Assembly: GCA_015258095.1 (NCBI GenBank)
Contig: JABZIV010000003.1
Location: 1 to 64,000, forward strand
DNA from: Lachnospiraceae bacterium
Lineage (GTDB): Bacteria; Bacillota; Clostridia; Lachnospirales; Lachnospiraceae
DNA length: 64,000 nt
Direction of reading: 5' to 3'
Shown here: positions 56,015 to 64,000 of the stretch, piece by piece
Position numbering within the stretch: the stretch's first letter is position 1
Layout: each line of letters opens with the position of its first letter
Notes under the pieces: generated by a model
The model's database searches: none
What the model saw: only the letters and a program-made list of their open reading frames with translations
Told to the model about the DNA's origin: nothing
Translations under genes and position numbers: made by a program

Positions 56015-56863
56015 TTATCCCTGTTTGATTTTTGTATTCGGACAGGCAATGCCTTCCCTTTCAAATTCCAAAATCACACGCTTATTAATCGTATTGTAAA
56101 GATCCCAGTAATTTGCATTTTCCGTCCAGGCACGTATGGCAAAGCTTAAGTTTCCCTCGTGCACTTCCGCTAAACCGCAAAAGACTTCCGGCTTGTGAAG
56201 AATTCGTTTATCTCCTTCTATCGCGTTCTTTAGCGCTTTCTCCACTTTTTCGACTTCTTCCTCTCTGGCAACGGAAAAACTTAAGTCCACTCTTCTTAAA
56301 GGTTCCGCGCTACAGTTTATGATATTACTGTTCATGAGGTTTCCGTTCGGAATGGAAATCTTCTTATTGTCCGGTGAAATAATCACCGTATAAAAAATAC
56401 TGACTTCCTTGACGGTTCCCTCATCATTTCCGCTCTTAATATAGTCATGCACCCGAAAAGGACGAAACAGAAGAAGCATGATGCCGCCTGCAAGGTTCGA
56501 TAAAGACCCCTGCATGGCAAGACCCACTGCAACGCCCGCAGAAGCGATTAAAGTAATGACGGATGCCATAGGAACGCCCAATATCCCTATGCAGCTGATT
56601 CCGAGCAAAAAATAAAGTACGAAGCGCAGGAAGTTCAAAAAGAAGGTCCGTGCGGTCGGATCAATTTTGCCTCCGATTCTGCTCTTCGGGAGAAAGGAGA
56701 TGAATTTTCTGATGCAGTAGCTTCCGACAAGAAAAAGAAGTCCGGCAAAAAGAAGTTTCCCGGCAAAGCGACTCAGCCCCTCTACAAGCCCATTTCCAAA
56801 GTTCTGTAAACTCCAGGTCTTAATTTCCTGTTCAACTTGTGCCGTATTGACATTCCCGCTCAT
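56015..56863 (-). CDS. Small-conductance mechanosensitive channel, MscS family
   Basis: 282 residues. Three N-terminal membrane helices, the last being the pore helix (VITLIASAGVAVGLAMQGSLSNLAGGIMLLLFRPFRVHD), then the beta domain (SIPNGNLMNSNIINCS) and an alpha/beta C-terminal domain. Releases solutes on hypoosmotic shock. Likely cotranscribed with mgtA. Confidence 0.93.
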   Translation of the reverse strand: MSGNVNTAQVEQEIKTWSLQNFGNGLVEGLSRFAGKLLFAGLLFLVGSYCIRKFISFLPKSRIGGKIDPTARTFFLNFLRFVLYFLLGISCIGILGVPMASVITLIASAGVAVGLAMQGSLSNLAGGIMLLLFRPFRVHDYIKSGNDEGTVKEVSIFYTVIISPDNKKISIPNGNLMNSNIINCSAEPLRRVDLSFSVAREEEVEKVEKALKNAIEGDKRILHKPEVFCGLAEVHEGNLSFAIRAWTENANYWDLYNTINKRVILEFEREGIACPNTKIKQG

Positions 56864-56924
56864 CGCTTTCTCCCCGTTTTCTTCCCTAAATCAATCTCAT
56901 TTCATTTCTCATCCATAGAACAAG

Positions 56925-56998
56925 AAAAAGACACCGCGTATCTCTTTTCCTTCCCCTCTTCCTTACCGAATAAAGGATAGCACAAGCGCGGTGTCTTT
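56925..56998 (-). terminator. Long-loop terminator of the 57027 gene
   Basis: A perfect 12-base inverted repeat AAAGACACCGCG (56927-56938) / CGCGGTGTCTTT (56987-56998) with a 48-base loop. On the minus strand it runs into TTTTTC. Confidence 0.75.
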
Positions 56999-57026
56999 CC
57001 TATAGATAAAATCTCTGTTGAAAAGC

Positions 57027-57506
57027 TTACTCTACAATCTGTCCTTCTTCTGTCAAAGTATCATTTCTATGCATGAAAACATAAATAATCCGCACAAGAG
57101 GGATAATAGCGGAAATAACGGCAATAACAGACTGGTCTCCCGACCCTTCCATCTTCTTATATAAACCGTTTAAAGTAAAGTACGCGACCACAATCCCGCA
57201 AAGTCCCACAATATAAAACAGGAATCCGTGTACAAAGATGGTCAGAATCGGGAAAATAATCATAAGCACACCCAAAATCATTCCTTGCACTCTATTCCCG
57301 AAGATATCCTGATCTCCTGCAAGAAAGCCGTAGAATCCCTGATTCACAAAAGGAACCCACGCAAGAATCGCATTGCTATCCTGCCCGTTGTTCTTTGCCA
57401 AAGTATAGAGGGCAAGCGACTCCACAACGTAAAGGGCAATCAAGATTGCCATTACGAGAAAAAGAAAGAATCCGCCCAATGCCAGTACCGCTGAAAAATA
57501 ATCCAT
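57027..57506 (-). CDS. Uncharacterised small membrane protein
   Basis: 159 residues from ATG 57506, picked because GGAGG sits eight bases upstream, inside the longer frame that starts at 57521. Four membrane helices (about 5-30, 70-90, 95-115, 135-150). Between the first two lies a polar stretch, ALYTLAKNNGQDSNAILAWVPFVNQGFY, which recalls families of small integral proteins with an AWIPFLN motif. Function unknown. Own promoter and terminator. Confidence 0.75.
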   Translation of the reverse strand: MDYFSAVLALGGFFLFLVMAILIALYVVESLALYTLAKNNGQDSNAILAWVPFVNQGFYGFLAGDQDIFGNRVQGMILGVLMIIFPILTIFVHGFLFYIVGLCGIVVAYFTLNGLYKKMEGSGDQSVIAVISAIIPLVRIIYVFMHRNDTLTEEGQIVE

Positions 57507-57621
57507 GTCCATTTCCTCCATAATGATAAACTGATGGAAACTTTCTTCTCCATCCCGAAGAAATATCCATACTCCAAAACCAGCACTCTTTTCCTATCCC
57601 TTGTCCGAGCGCAACACGTAA

Positions 57622-57650
57622 ATTATAACGGAAATGACATAATTTAACAA
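57622..57650 (-). promoter_or_regulatory. Promoter of the 57027 membrane protein gene
   Basis: Minus strand TTGTTA (57650-57645), 17 bases, perfect TATAAT (57627-57622). Confidence 0.75.
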
Positions 57651-57688
57651 GTTCCCGGTAAAATTTTCTCTTTTTTTAAAAAAGGAGC

Positions 57689-58261
57689 TTAGTTTTTTCC
57701 CTTCTTTCGCACGGAAAAACCAAATGTACCCAGCACCTTTCCCAGGCCAAAATACTGTCCGTGCGAATAGGCAAGGAGCTTCGCTTTTTCCAGTTGAAGA
57801 CGTTTCTTTTCATCCAGCAAAGCGGAATCGACGTGCACAGCAAGAATTTCCGCGATAAACATATCATGACTTCCGAGGGGAAGAATCTGCCTTACTTTGC
57901 ACTCCATATTAACAGGACATTCTTGAATCATAGGTGTAGAAAGCACTGTCCCTTCTTCTTTATGAAGATGAAGAGCCTCCCATTTATCCATATCCTTTCC
58001 GGAACGGACACCGGCTTCATCCGTCTCCCGCACCAGCTTCTCTGTCGGAAGATTGACCACAAACTCTCCGCTTTCCACAATCATCGGATGCGAGTAGCGC
58101 TCCGCCCGAACGGAGATGGACAGCATCGGAGGGGTACTGCAAATAGTTCCTGCCCAGGCGACGGTCAAGAGGTTACTTTCTCCCTTCTTGTTTCTACAGC
58201 TCACCAGTACCGGCGGCACAGGATAGAGCATATTTCCCGCTTTCCAGATTTCTTTTGCCAT
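57689..58261 (-). CDS. Flavin reductase family protein
   Basis: 190 residues, split-barrel FMN-binding fold. YPVPPVLVSCRNKKGESNLLTVAWAGTICSTPPMLSISVRAERYSH is the FMN-binding N-terminal half, and FVVNLPTEKLV and CKVRQILPLGSHDMFIAEI follow. May reduce flavin or bind it as an electron carrier. It follows the CobW gene by 46 bases. Confidence 0.88.
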   Translation of the reverse strand: MAKEIWKAGNMLYPVPPVLVSCRNKKGESNLLTVAWAGTICSTPPMLSISVRAERYSHPMIVESGEFVVNLPTEKLVRETDEAGVRSGKDMDKWEALHLHKEEGTVLSTPMIQECPVNMECKVRQILPLGSHDMFIAEILAVHVDSALLDEKKRLQLEKAKLLAYSHGQYFGLGKVLGTFGFSVRKKGKN

Positions 58262-58307
58262 ACGTTTCTCCCCCTATAGCATGAGCAGAGTGTAAAAAGC
58301 GCTTTCC

Positions 58308-59336
58308 TTAAAAGCTAACCGGATCCGCAATCTCCCCCGTCCGCACAATATCCTGTAAGTGCAGTACCGGTCCTACACCGTTATATTCTTCCCGTTCTTC
58401 CAAGGCGACCTTCACCTTGACCTTCGCCCAATCTCTGGTTTGAAACGGCGCAATCTGCTTCTTATCCGCCTTACAGATAAAGCCGAGGAAGCTCATGTCC
58501 TGTGCGCAACAGGTCATTGCCATTCTTCCCGGAATGAACTCGTCTTCCGGCATATTTTTCCGCTTTAAAATCATCGCGGTAAAAGAAAGTTCCTTCCCGA
58601 GATATCTCTCCGGATTATCCATGCAATCCAGAAACCAGGTTCCATAATCGTTATCGGATATCGCAATCTGATCCTTACTCAAATCATAAGGTAATTCTTC
58701 CGGAAGAGCCGACTGGGGAATCTCCCCATCCTTATCCTCCAGCATAATCATCGCATTCTGCCCCATGGCACGAAGCTTTCTGCGATAATCCACCATATCC
58801 TCACTGGAAAGACCGTCACAACGATTGACAATACAGAGCTCGGCTCTCCGAAGCATTTGCCCGAGAAAAGAACGCATATTGGAGAGATACATCTTCAGTG
58901 TACTGCCATCCACAATAGTAATCACCTGATAGAGAAACCAGTCTTTGGGCATCGATACACTGTACTTCGCCTCCCGATTCTGCTCTTTGGAAAGCACCGC
59001 CTCGCTCATCGGGCCGTCATATAAATCGTCCTGATTCCACATCCCGTTCCACTCAATCAGAATTCGCTCGGGATGATACTCTTCTACCAGCTTTTGTAAC
59101 TTTTCTTCCTGAAAATCGCGAATATCCTGCATATAAACCGGTGTAGTATGGTACTTTGCGAGTTCTATCGGGTCATACTCTTTCTCTCCCTCCTCACAGA
59201 GGAGAAGCAGGGTATTTCCCTCCGTTTGAAAATATTCCTGCTGCATGGTGTATTGAATAAACGTCGTCTTTCCGCTATCCAAAAAACCGTTGATGAGGAA
59301 TACCGGAATCCCCGTTTCCTGAAATTGATCGTCCAT
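58308..59336 (-). CDS. CobW/COG0523-type GTPase with YcgQ-like C-terminal domain
   Basis: 342 residues from ATG 59336 with AAGGAG upstream. G3E GTPase N-terminus: Walker A NGFLDSGKTT, LIEWNGMW in place of the usual E-P-SG motif, and guanine motif NRCD. The CxCC metal-binding motif of CobW proteins is missing at its place (LLLLCEEGEKEYD). The C-terminal ~110 residues (RYLGKELSFTAMI, GRMAMTCCAQDMSFLGFIC) resemble the TIGR03943/YcgQ C-domain and the zinc-operon lipoprotein. Probable metal chaperone or trafficking factor. Confidence 0.8.
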   Translation of the reverse strand: MDDQFQETGIPVFLINGFLDSGKTTFIQYTMQQEYFQTEGNTLLLLCEEGEKEYDPIELAKYHTTPVYMQDIRDFQEEKLQKLVEEYHPERILIEWNGMWNQDDLYDGPMSEAVLSKEQNREAKYSVSMPKDWFLYQVITIVDGSTLKMYLSNMRSFLGQMLRRAELCIVNRCDGLSSEDMVDYRRKLRAMGQNAMIMLEDKDGEIPQSALPEELPYDLSKDQIAISDNDYGTWFLDCMDNPERYLGKELSFTAMILKRKNMPEDEFIPGRMAMTCCAQDMSFLGFICKADKKQIAPFQTRDWAKVKVKVALEEREEYNGVGPVLHLQDIVRTGEIADPVSF

Positions 59337-59367
59337 ATTACTCCTTCTAACAAATTCCGAAAGAAAA

Positions 59368-60405
59368 CTAAGCAAAAATCGCTTTAATCTTCTCTTTATT
59401 CAGTTCCGTACCAATGACAACAAACTTACCGATGGACTCCGGACTTCCGTCGCGAATCTCAACCTGCTCCGGTACCATATCAAACTGAATCCATTTTCCG
59501 TCTTCCAGCTGCAACATCCCTTTCGCCCGAACAATACCGCCGTAAGAAGAACCTTCCGCCATCTCTTCCAGAATCTCCTCCAGCTTATCCCGAGAAACTT
59601 TCTTAACGATTTCCAGACCGATACTGTCAAAAATCTCATCCGCATCATGGTCATGCCCACAACTGCAATGATGATGCGCATGTTCCTCTTCTTCATGATG
59701 ATGACCGCAGCAGTGTTCGTGCTCTTCTTCACCGTGATGATGGTGATGATGATCATGATGATGCGCCGCTTTCTCCCGTACTTCCTCGAGCAGCGCCTCT
59801 TCCAGATTCTCTTCCTTTCCGATAATTTCTAAGAGCTTTCGTCCCGACAATTCCTGAATCGGCGTTGTAATCAGATTTGCCTTGGGATTCACTTTACGAA
59901 CAATGGCAACGGCTTCCTCCACCTTCTCCTCTTTCGCAATGTCCGTTCTGGAAAGAACCACGGTCGTCGCAAAGCGAATCTGGTCATCAAAAAACTCGCC
60001 AAAGTTCTTGTTATACAGTTTTGCCTTAGAGGCATCCACAACGGTTACGGCACCATCCAGATGTACCGGAAGATTCGCGGAAACCGTCTTTACCGCGGAA
60101 AGAATATCGGAAAGCTTTCCGACGCCGGACGGCTCTATCAAAATACGGTCAGGCTGATACTTTTCAATCACTTCTTTCAGAGAAGTCTCAAAATCACCGA
60201 CCAGGGAACAGCAGATACATCCCTGATTCATTTCTCGAATCTCGATACCGGAATTCTTCAGAAAGCCGCTGTCAATCCCGATTTCTCCGAACTCATTTTC
60301 AATGAGAACCACATTCTCTCCTTTTAACGCCTCCTGTAAAAGCTTCTGGATAAACGTCGTTTTTCCCGCACCTAAAAAGCCCGAAATAATGTCAATCTGT
60401 GTCAT
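59368..60405 (-). CDS. CobW/ZigA-type zinc chaperone GTPase
   Basis: 345 residues from ATG 60405 behind AAAGGAGG; earlier in-frame starts lie in the leader. Walker A SGFLGAGKTTFIQKLL, the metal-binding GCICC (CxCC), LIEPSGVGKL, the guanine motif SRTD, and a His-rich stretch (about 215-260, HHHDHHHHHHGEEEHEH and HAHHHCSCGHDHDADE) before the C-terminal domain. This is the form of COG0523 linked to zinc delivery. It leads a three-gene operon with the second CobW and the flavin reductase. Confidence 0.92.
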   Translation of the reverse strand: MTQIDIISGFLGAGKTTFIQKLLQEALKGENVVLIENEFGEIGIDSGFLKNSGIEIREMNQGCICCSLVGDFETSLKEVIEKYQPDRILIEPSGVGKLSDILSAVKTVSANLPVHLDGAVTVVDASKAKLYNKNFGEFFDDQIRFATTVVLSRTDIAKEEKVEEAVAIVRKVNPKANLITTPIQELSGRKLLEIIGKEENLEEALLEEVREKAAHHHDHHHHHHGEEEHEHCCGHHHEEEEHAHHHCSCGHDHDADEIFDSIGLEIVKKVSRDKLEEILEEMAEGSSYGGIVRAKGMLQLEDGKWIQFDMVPEQVEIRDGSPESIGKFVVIGTELNKEKIKAIFA

Positions 60406-60517
60406 ATACCCTCCTTTATATCCATCTCTACCCTGTAATCCGTGTAGAAACCAAGTGAAATCGATTTGAACAAAGCGGTTTATTACGAGCATTAGCACTC
60501 ACCGCTTACGTCTGCCA

Positions 60518-60547
60518 AGTATACGTTTCCCTGAAAAGCCTTGTCAA
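60518..60547 (-). promoter_or_regulatory. Promoter of the CobW operon
   Basis: Minus strand TTGACA (60547-60542), 18 bases, TATACT (60523-60518). The leader is about 105 bases and contains an AAGCGGT/ACCGCTT stem with an inner GAG/CTC. Confidence 0.75.
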
Positions 60548-60606
60548 GCTTTCCCCTCATTCTTCACGATTCTTTCATACTTTCTCTTTCCCTATTAAAA
60601 AGACGC

Positions 60607-61359
60607 TTACTCCTTCAGAAAATGCTCCTCCAGTACCTTCCATAATTCCGTCCCGTCTGAAACGATATACTTCGCACCGTGCTCCTGTAATTCTTTCTCA
60701 TCACGAAAGCCGTAGAGACAGCCGATGGAAAGCATTCCCGCCGCTTTTGCCGCATCCAAATCGGTCTTCGTGTCCCCTACCATAACCGCTTCTTCCTTCG
60801 TAATGCCAAGTGCACGGCAGGCTTTCTCAAGAGGCGCCTTGTCCGGTTTCAGGGGCATCACGCCGTCATCTCCGATAATGGGAGAAAAGGTTCCCTCCGG
60901 ATAAACTTCCCGTAGGACAATCTCCGCCTCCTCCTTTGCTTTATTCGTGATGCACACAAGCGAAATCTTTTTCTCTTTTAACTTCTCTATACACTCCTTT
61001 ACGCCGGGATAGCTTTCCAGATGATAGGTGCAATTTATAGGGAAGATGGAATCATAGTAGGCACAAACCTCATCGTATAGGCCCATGATTTCATCGCCTT
61101 CCATATCGAGATCCATCGCCTTTTCTTCATCCCGCTCTTCCCATTTCTCCGCTTCCCGATACTTCTTATCGGCATTCTTTTCCAGAGCCTTTTCTACAAA
61201 CTTTTTGTATCCCGTACCGACAAAATAGCGGGTTTCCGAGAGGCTCACCCCTTCCAAACCGAAGTGCTCCATCGTGCAATCCATGTTCTTTTTTAAACTG
61301 TGCAAGGTATTCACGAGGGTTCCGTCCAAGTCAAAAAAAACTGCTTTTAATTCTTTCAT
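60607..61359 (-). CDS. gph: HAD-family phosphoglycolate phosphatase-like protein
   Basis: 250 residues. HAD motif I FFDLDGTLVNT, motif II VCITNK, motif III K near PLKPDKAPLEKA, and motif IV MVGDTKTDLDAAKAAG. A four-helix cap lies between motifs I and II. Probably hydrolyses phosphoglycolate or other sugar phosphates; exact substrate not known. Confidence 0.9.
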   Translation of the reverse strand: MKELKAVFFDLDGTLVNTLHSLKKNMDCTMEHFGLEGVSLSETRYFVGTGYKKFVEKALEKNADKKYREAEKWEERDEEKAMDLDMEGDEIMGLYDEVCAYYDSIFPINCTYHLESYPGVKECIEKLKEKKISLVCITNKAKEEAEIVLREVYPEGTFSPIIGDDGVMPLKPDKAPLEKACRALGITKEEAVMVGDTKTDLDAAKAAGMLSIGCLYGFRDEKELQEHGAKYIVSDGTELWKVLEEHFLKE

Positions 61360-61472
61360 CTTCTCTCTTTTCTCTATTCTTTCTTTCCCAAATACGTCTT
61401 AACCTTCTTTACGAGGGAGCATTCTTCTCTACTAATCCTACTTTTCGTCATCTCCGACCGTAAAACGCCTCT

Positions 61473-61501
61473 AGTATAATCCAAGCCTTCTCTTTCCACA
61501 A
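61473..61501 (-). promoter_or_regulatory. Candidate gph promoter
   Basis: Minus strand TTGTGG (61501-61496), 17 bases, TATACT (61478-61473). Confidence 0.5.
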
Positions 61502-61555
61502 TCCAAAACAAAGGGCGAAAAAAAGAGATTCCTTTCCTATTCGGAAACTTCCCTC

Positions 61556-61561
61556 TATAAT
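61556..61561 (+). promoter_or_regulatory. Possible -10 element of rnhA
   Basis: A perfect TATAAT lies 34 bases before the rnhA start. The -35 region (around 61533) is poor. Confidence 0.4.
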
Positions 61562-61594
61562 GATAAAGGAAAGTAAGGAAAAGGGGGTCAGAAA

Positions 61595-62320
61595 TTGCCT
61601 AATTACTACGCCGTAAAAGCGGGAAGAAAAACAGGAATTTACGAGAGCTGGGAAGATTGTAAGAAGCAGGTACACGGATTCCCCGGTGCCATCTTTAAAA
61701 AATGGAAAACAAAAGAAGAAGCGGAACGCTATTTAGAAAAGAAAACGGAAGTTTTTTCCGAAACGGAAAGAGAGGATGAATCTCTCTTTTCCGACTCCAA
61801 ACGAAAGTCTGTCAAAGAAAAGCAAGACGACCCCGTTTCGGAAGACGCATTACAAGAGGCTCTCTTTCAAAAATACCCGACGGAGGCGATTGCCTTTGTA
61901 GACGGAAGCTATCAGAAAGAAAGCGGAACTTACGGCTACGGGGTCGTTTTCTTTATAAATAAGGAACTTACGGCGCAAAAAGGCAGAATAGAAGAGAAAG
62001 GCTCCGGCACAGAGGAGGCATACAGGGAAATGCGCAATGTTTCGGGAGAAATTCTTGCGGCCTGCCGAGCTGTAGAGCTCGCCCTCCAATATGGCCTTCA
62101 TTCCCTCAGCATTTTCCATGACTATCAGGGAATTTCCTCCTGGGCAACAGGAGAATGGAAGTGCAATAAAGAAAAAACAAAAGCATACCGAAAGTTCATG
62201 CAAGATGCGGAGAAAAAAATAAGGCTGGAATTTGTGAAGGTTCCAGCCCATAGCGGTATTTATTTTAACGAATTAGCGGACCGGCTTGCGAAAGAAGCCG
62301 TCGGCATACAAGCCGGATAA
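61595..62320 (+). CDS. rnhA: Ribonuclease H with N-terminal viroplasmin (RNA-binding) domain
   Basis: 241 residues starting with TTG 61595 behind AAGGGGG. The first ~50 residues (NYYAVKAGRKTGIYESWEDC, GAIFKKWKTKEEAERYL) are the caulimovirus-viroplasmin/RHBD domain that grips RNA-DNA hybrids. The RNase H domain has FVDGSY, the catalytic Glu in SGEILAA, FHDYQGI and a final Asp in NELADRLAKEA. Degrades RNA in hybrids. It converges on asnA with six bases between stops. Confidence 0.93.
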   Translation: MPNYYAVKAGRKTGIYESWEDCKKQVHGFPGAIFKKWKTKEEAERYLEKKTEVFSETEREDESLFSDSKRKSVKEKQDDPVSEDALQEALFQKYPTEAIAFVDGSYQKESGTYGYGVVFFINKELTAQKGRIEEKGSGTEEAYREMRNVSGEILAACRAVELALQYGLHSLSIFHDYQGISSWATGEWKCNKEKTKAYRKFMQDAEKKIRLEFVKVPAHSGIYFNELADRLAKEAVGIQAG

Positions 62321-62326
62321 GGATTT

Positions 62327-63334
62327 CTACAGCAGGATAATCTTGTGCTTTTCGCACTCCTTCCGCATCTCTTCCGGCCAGATAGACGCCTGCACCTCAC
62401 CCACATGGGCACGGTCAAGCAATAACATACAGAGTCTGCTCTGCCCGATACCGCCTCCTATGGTCTGCGGAAGTTTTCCTTCCAGAAGCATCTTATGATA
62501 AGGAAGGGCGGCTCTCTCTTCCTTGTGGGAAAGAGCAAGCTGTCTCTTCAGGGATTCCGCATTCACACGGATTCCCATGGAAGAAATCTCCAGCGCCATG
62601 TTCAAGGTATCAAACCAGAACAAGATATCACCGTTTAAACTCCAGTCATCATAGTCCGGTGCTCTTCCATCATGGGGCTCCCCATTACTCAGCTTCTCTC
62701 CTATCCGCTGAATGAATACACAGCCGTGTTCCTTTGTAATGGCATTTTCCCGTTCTTTCGGCGTAAGATCCGGGTATTTCTGTAAAAGTTCTTCGGAATC
62801 AATAAAGTAAATGGAATCCGGTAACTTCTTCACGGCATTCGGGTACTTATACCATACTTCATGCTCCATGTGCTTAATGATACGGAAAATATTCTTTACG
62901 GTCTCATGCAGTGTCTCTTCCGTCCGCTCATTCTCGGAAATCACTCTTTCCCAGTCCCACTGATCTACATAAACACTGTGCAGGTTATCGGGCTCTTCAT
63001 CTCGACGAATGGCGTTCATATTCGTATAGAGTCCTTCCCCTTCTTGAAAATGATAGCGTTTCAGAGCCAGTCGTTTCCACTTTGCGAGAGACTGAACCAC
63101 TTCAATCGTCTCTTCCGGCTCCCATGGCACGTCGAAAGATACCGGCCTCTCCACACCGTTTAAATCATCATTTAATCCGGAACTCTTCTCTACAAAAAGG
63201 GGAGCGGAAATACGGGATAAATTCATCTCCTTCCCAAACTCCTTTTGAAAAGTGTCACGAATATACTTGATTGCTTCCTGTGTCTCCCGAACAGAAAGAC
63301 GGGGATCATAGTTTTTCGGAATAATGAGTGCCAC
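62327..63334 (-). CDS. asnA: Aspartate-ammonia ligase (asparagine synthetase A)
   Basis: 335 residues starting at GTG 63334, which has GGAGG six bases upstream and gives the expected N-terminus [21 protein letters not shown]. The longer frame to 63421 lies in the leader. [42 protein letters not shown] and [26 protein letters not shown] show the class II synthetase-like fold. Makes asparagine from aspartate and ammonia. Confidence 0.96.
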   Translation of the reverse strand: MALIIPKNYDPRLSVRETQEAIKYIRDTFQKEFGKEMNLSRISAPLFVEKSSGLNDDLNGVERPVSFDVPWEPEETIEVVQSLAKWKRLALKRYHFQEGEGLYTNMNAIRRDEEPDNLHSVYVDQWDWERVISENERTEETLHETVKNIFRIIKHMEHEVWYKYPNAVKKLPDSIYFIDSEELLQKYPDLTPKERENAITKEHGCVFIQRIGEKLSNGEPHDGRAPDYDDWSLNGDILFWFDTLNMALEISSMGIRVNAESLKRQLALSHKEERAALPYHKMLLEGKLPQTIGGGIGQSRLCMLLLDRAHVGEVQASIWPEEMRKECEKHKIILL

Positions 63335-63380
63335 GTGTTTCCTCCTTCTATACTCTAACAGCGTCTCTTTACAAGCGCCC

Positions 63381-63409
63381 ATTCTACTCCTCTTTTTTTT
63401 CGACGTAAA
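63381..63409 (-). promoter_or_regulatory. Candidate asnA promoter
   Basis: Minus strand TTTACG (63409-63404), 17 bases, TAGAAT (63386-63381), about 45 bases before the GTG start. Confidence 0.5.
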
Positions 63410-63438
63410 GCAGGAATTCATTACTCCCGATACAGAAT

Positions 63439-63744
63439 TTACTCCAGATATTTTTCCGCCTCTCTCCGCTCTCCTCTGTCATAGAAGTAAGCATATAAAA
63501 ATTCTTTCTGTTTGTCACTGATGGGACAAAGTGCGGTGACCATCAGTTTCTTCTTACTGGGGTTATGCAGGAGGATGTATCCTCTTCCCCCGAGATAATC
63601 TCCGGCGGAAAGGATGCACTGTGTTACAAATCCTGTATACAGTCCTATCCTTTGCAGTATCCTTTCCGCCTCTTCTCCGTGTTTTCCCCAATCTGTCTCA
63701 TAAAAATCGCCCATAGGGGAAAGCCAGCCTAACTTTTCCTCCAT
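63439..63744 (-). CDS. Small conserved hypothetical protein
   Basis: 101 residues from ATG 63744, with GAGAGG six bases upstream; ATG 63759 would add five residues. It starts [23 protein letters not shown], a pattern I associate with a small Lachnospiraceae family (WLSP-G then W/Y-G-H), and ends in a charged helix. No catalytic motif is recognised. It could be cotranscribed with asnA. Confidence 0.7.
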   Translation of the reverse strand: MEEKLGWLSPMGDFYETDWGKHGEEAERILQRIGLYTGFVTQCILSAGDYLGGRGYILLHNPSKKKLMVTALCPISDKQKEFLYAYFYDRGERREAEKYLE

Positions 63745-63763
63745 AGAACACCTCTCCATCTAT

Positions 63764-63802
63764 AAAAAAGAAGCTCAGCAGAATCCATTCTGCCAAGCTT
63801 CT
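63764..63802 (-). terminator. Terminator of the zinc-ribbon protein gene
   Basis: Minus strand GAAGCT..GCAGAAT pairs with ATTCTGC..AGCTTC and is followed by TTTTTT. Confidence 0.9.
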
Positions 63803-63811
63803 CCGCCCTAT

Positions 63812-64000
63812 TTATTTTTTATGGCCGCATTCCGTACAGAACTTTCCCGTATTGCCGACGTGTCCGCATTCCGGGCAGGTCCAAGCCTCTTCCTTCTGTG
63901 TCCCGCACTCGGAACAGAACTTTCCTAAATTCCCGGCGTGTCCGCACTTCGGACAAGTCCATCCGGCTATCGGAGCCGCTCCCGCCTGTCCACCGTTTCC
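63812..64000 (-). CDS. 3' end of a double zinc-ribbon protein (partial)
   Basis: The last 63 codons of a gene that continues past the right edge. The reading has two near-identical zinc ribbons: WTCPKCGHAGNLGKFCSECG and WTCPECGHVGNTGKFCTECG, ending HKK. Preceded by a Gly/Ala-rich stretch. This tail is common on SPFH/Band 7 (YdjI-like) membrane-associated proteins, which would fit, but the body of the gene is not in the window. A strong terminator follows. Confidence 0.8.
   Translation of the reverse strand, partial: GNGGQAGAAPIAGWTCPKCGHAGNLGKFCSECGTQKEEAWTCPECGHVGNTGKFCTECGHKK

Noticed and set aside
59641..59770. Low-complexity ATG/CAT-rich stretch as a DNA repeat or microsatellite
   Set aside because: It encodes the His-rich metal-binding segment of the CobW protein, so codon use explains it.
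63346..63380. TTGTAA-16-TATAGA as the asnA promoter
   Set aside because: The -10 box would lie immediately before the ribosome site, leaving no room for the transcript start; the upstream TTTACG/TAGAAT pair is preferred.

Overview
The window looks like a chromosomal segment of a low-to-mid GC anaerobic Firmicute, most likely a Lachnospiraceae member (Oribacterium-like; genus not provable from sequence alone). Pointers are the arginine deiminase operon with a YfcC-type carrier, a Gx-transporter gene, the pxpBC-accBC-pxpA cluster with an NRAMP gene, a Firmicutes-style pyruvate kinase of 477 residues, AGGAGG ribosome sites nearly everywhere, and frequent TTG/GTG starts. No insertion sequence, prophage, CRISPR array or rRNA operon was seen. 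Most genes lie on the minus strand.

Layout: 72-4629 (+) is an operon of asnS with a SbcD/YhaO-like and a YhaN-like gene, closed by a bidirectional terminator shared with a double-DBD AraC regulator (-). 6279-11176 (-) is the arcA-arcB-arcC-yfcC arginine deiminase operon. 11423-15332 holds a coiled-coil membrane protein, a small conserved protein, pgi and mtnN. 14646-20273 (-) reads as one operon: Gx transporter, uvrA, hinT, murG, mtnN. Next come a cold-shock gene, secC-like plus hslO, an AI-2E-family exporter, and a structured ncRNA with its own promoter and terminator (6S RNA candidate). 24171-28378 (-) carries thiN, tadA and the nucleoside catabolism genes deoB, udp and deoD. 28568-29124 (-) is a five-tRNA array (Arg, His, Gln, Lys, Leu in transcription order).

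29220-35236 (-) is a tightly overlapping hisS-aspS-DUF1700-rRNA methyltransferase-rdgB/yfcE operon, preceded by lysA and pyk. 40028-43755 (-) is a zur-znuA-znuC-znuB-lipoprotein zinc uptake operon with a clear palindromic operator. 44046-49825 (-) is the 5-oxoproline utilisation operon. 50086-52973 has two poorly understood proteins, one of them a fusion of two SseB-like domains with a probably inactive ADP-ribosylglycohydrolase. 53207-56863 is mgtA with an mscS gene. 57689-60405 (-) holds two CobW-family GTPases and a flavin reductase, and the right edge has gph, rnhA, asnA, a small conserved gene and the 3' end of a zinc-ribbon protein.

The main themes are zinc and metal homeostasis (zur/znu, CobW pair, NRAMP, MgtA), arginine and 5-oxoproline fermentation, and nucleoside salvage. 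The items most worth following are the ncRNA near 24 kb, the SseB-SseB-ARH pseudoenzyme, the SbcD-like protein that has lost most metal ligands, and a domain shared between the zinc-operon lipoprotein and a CobW protein.
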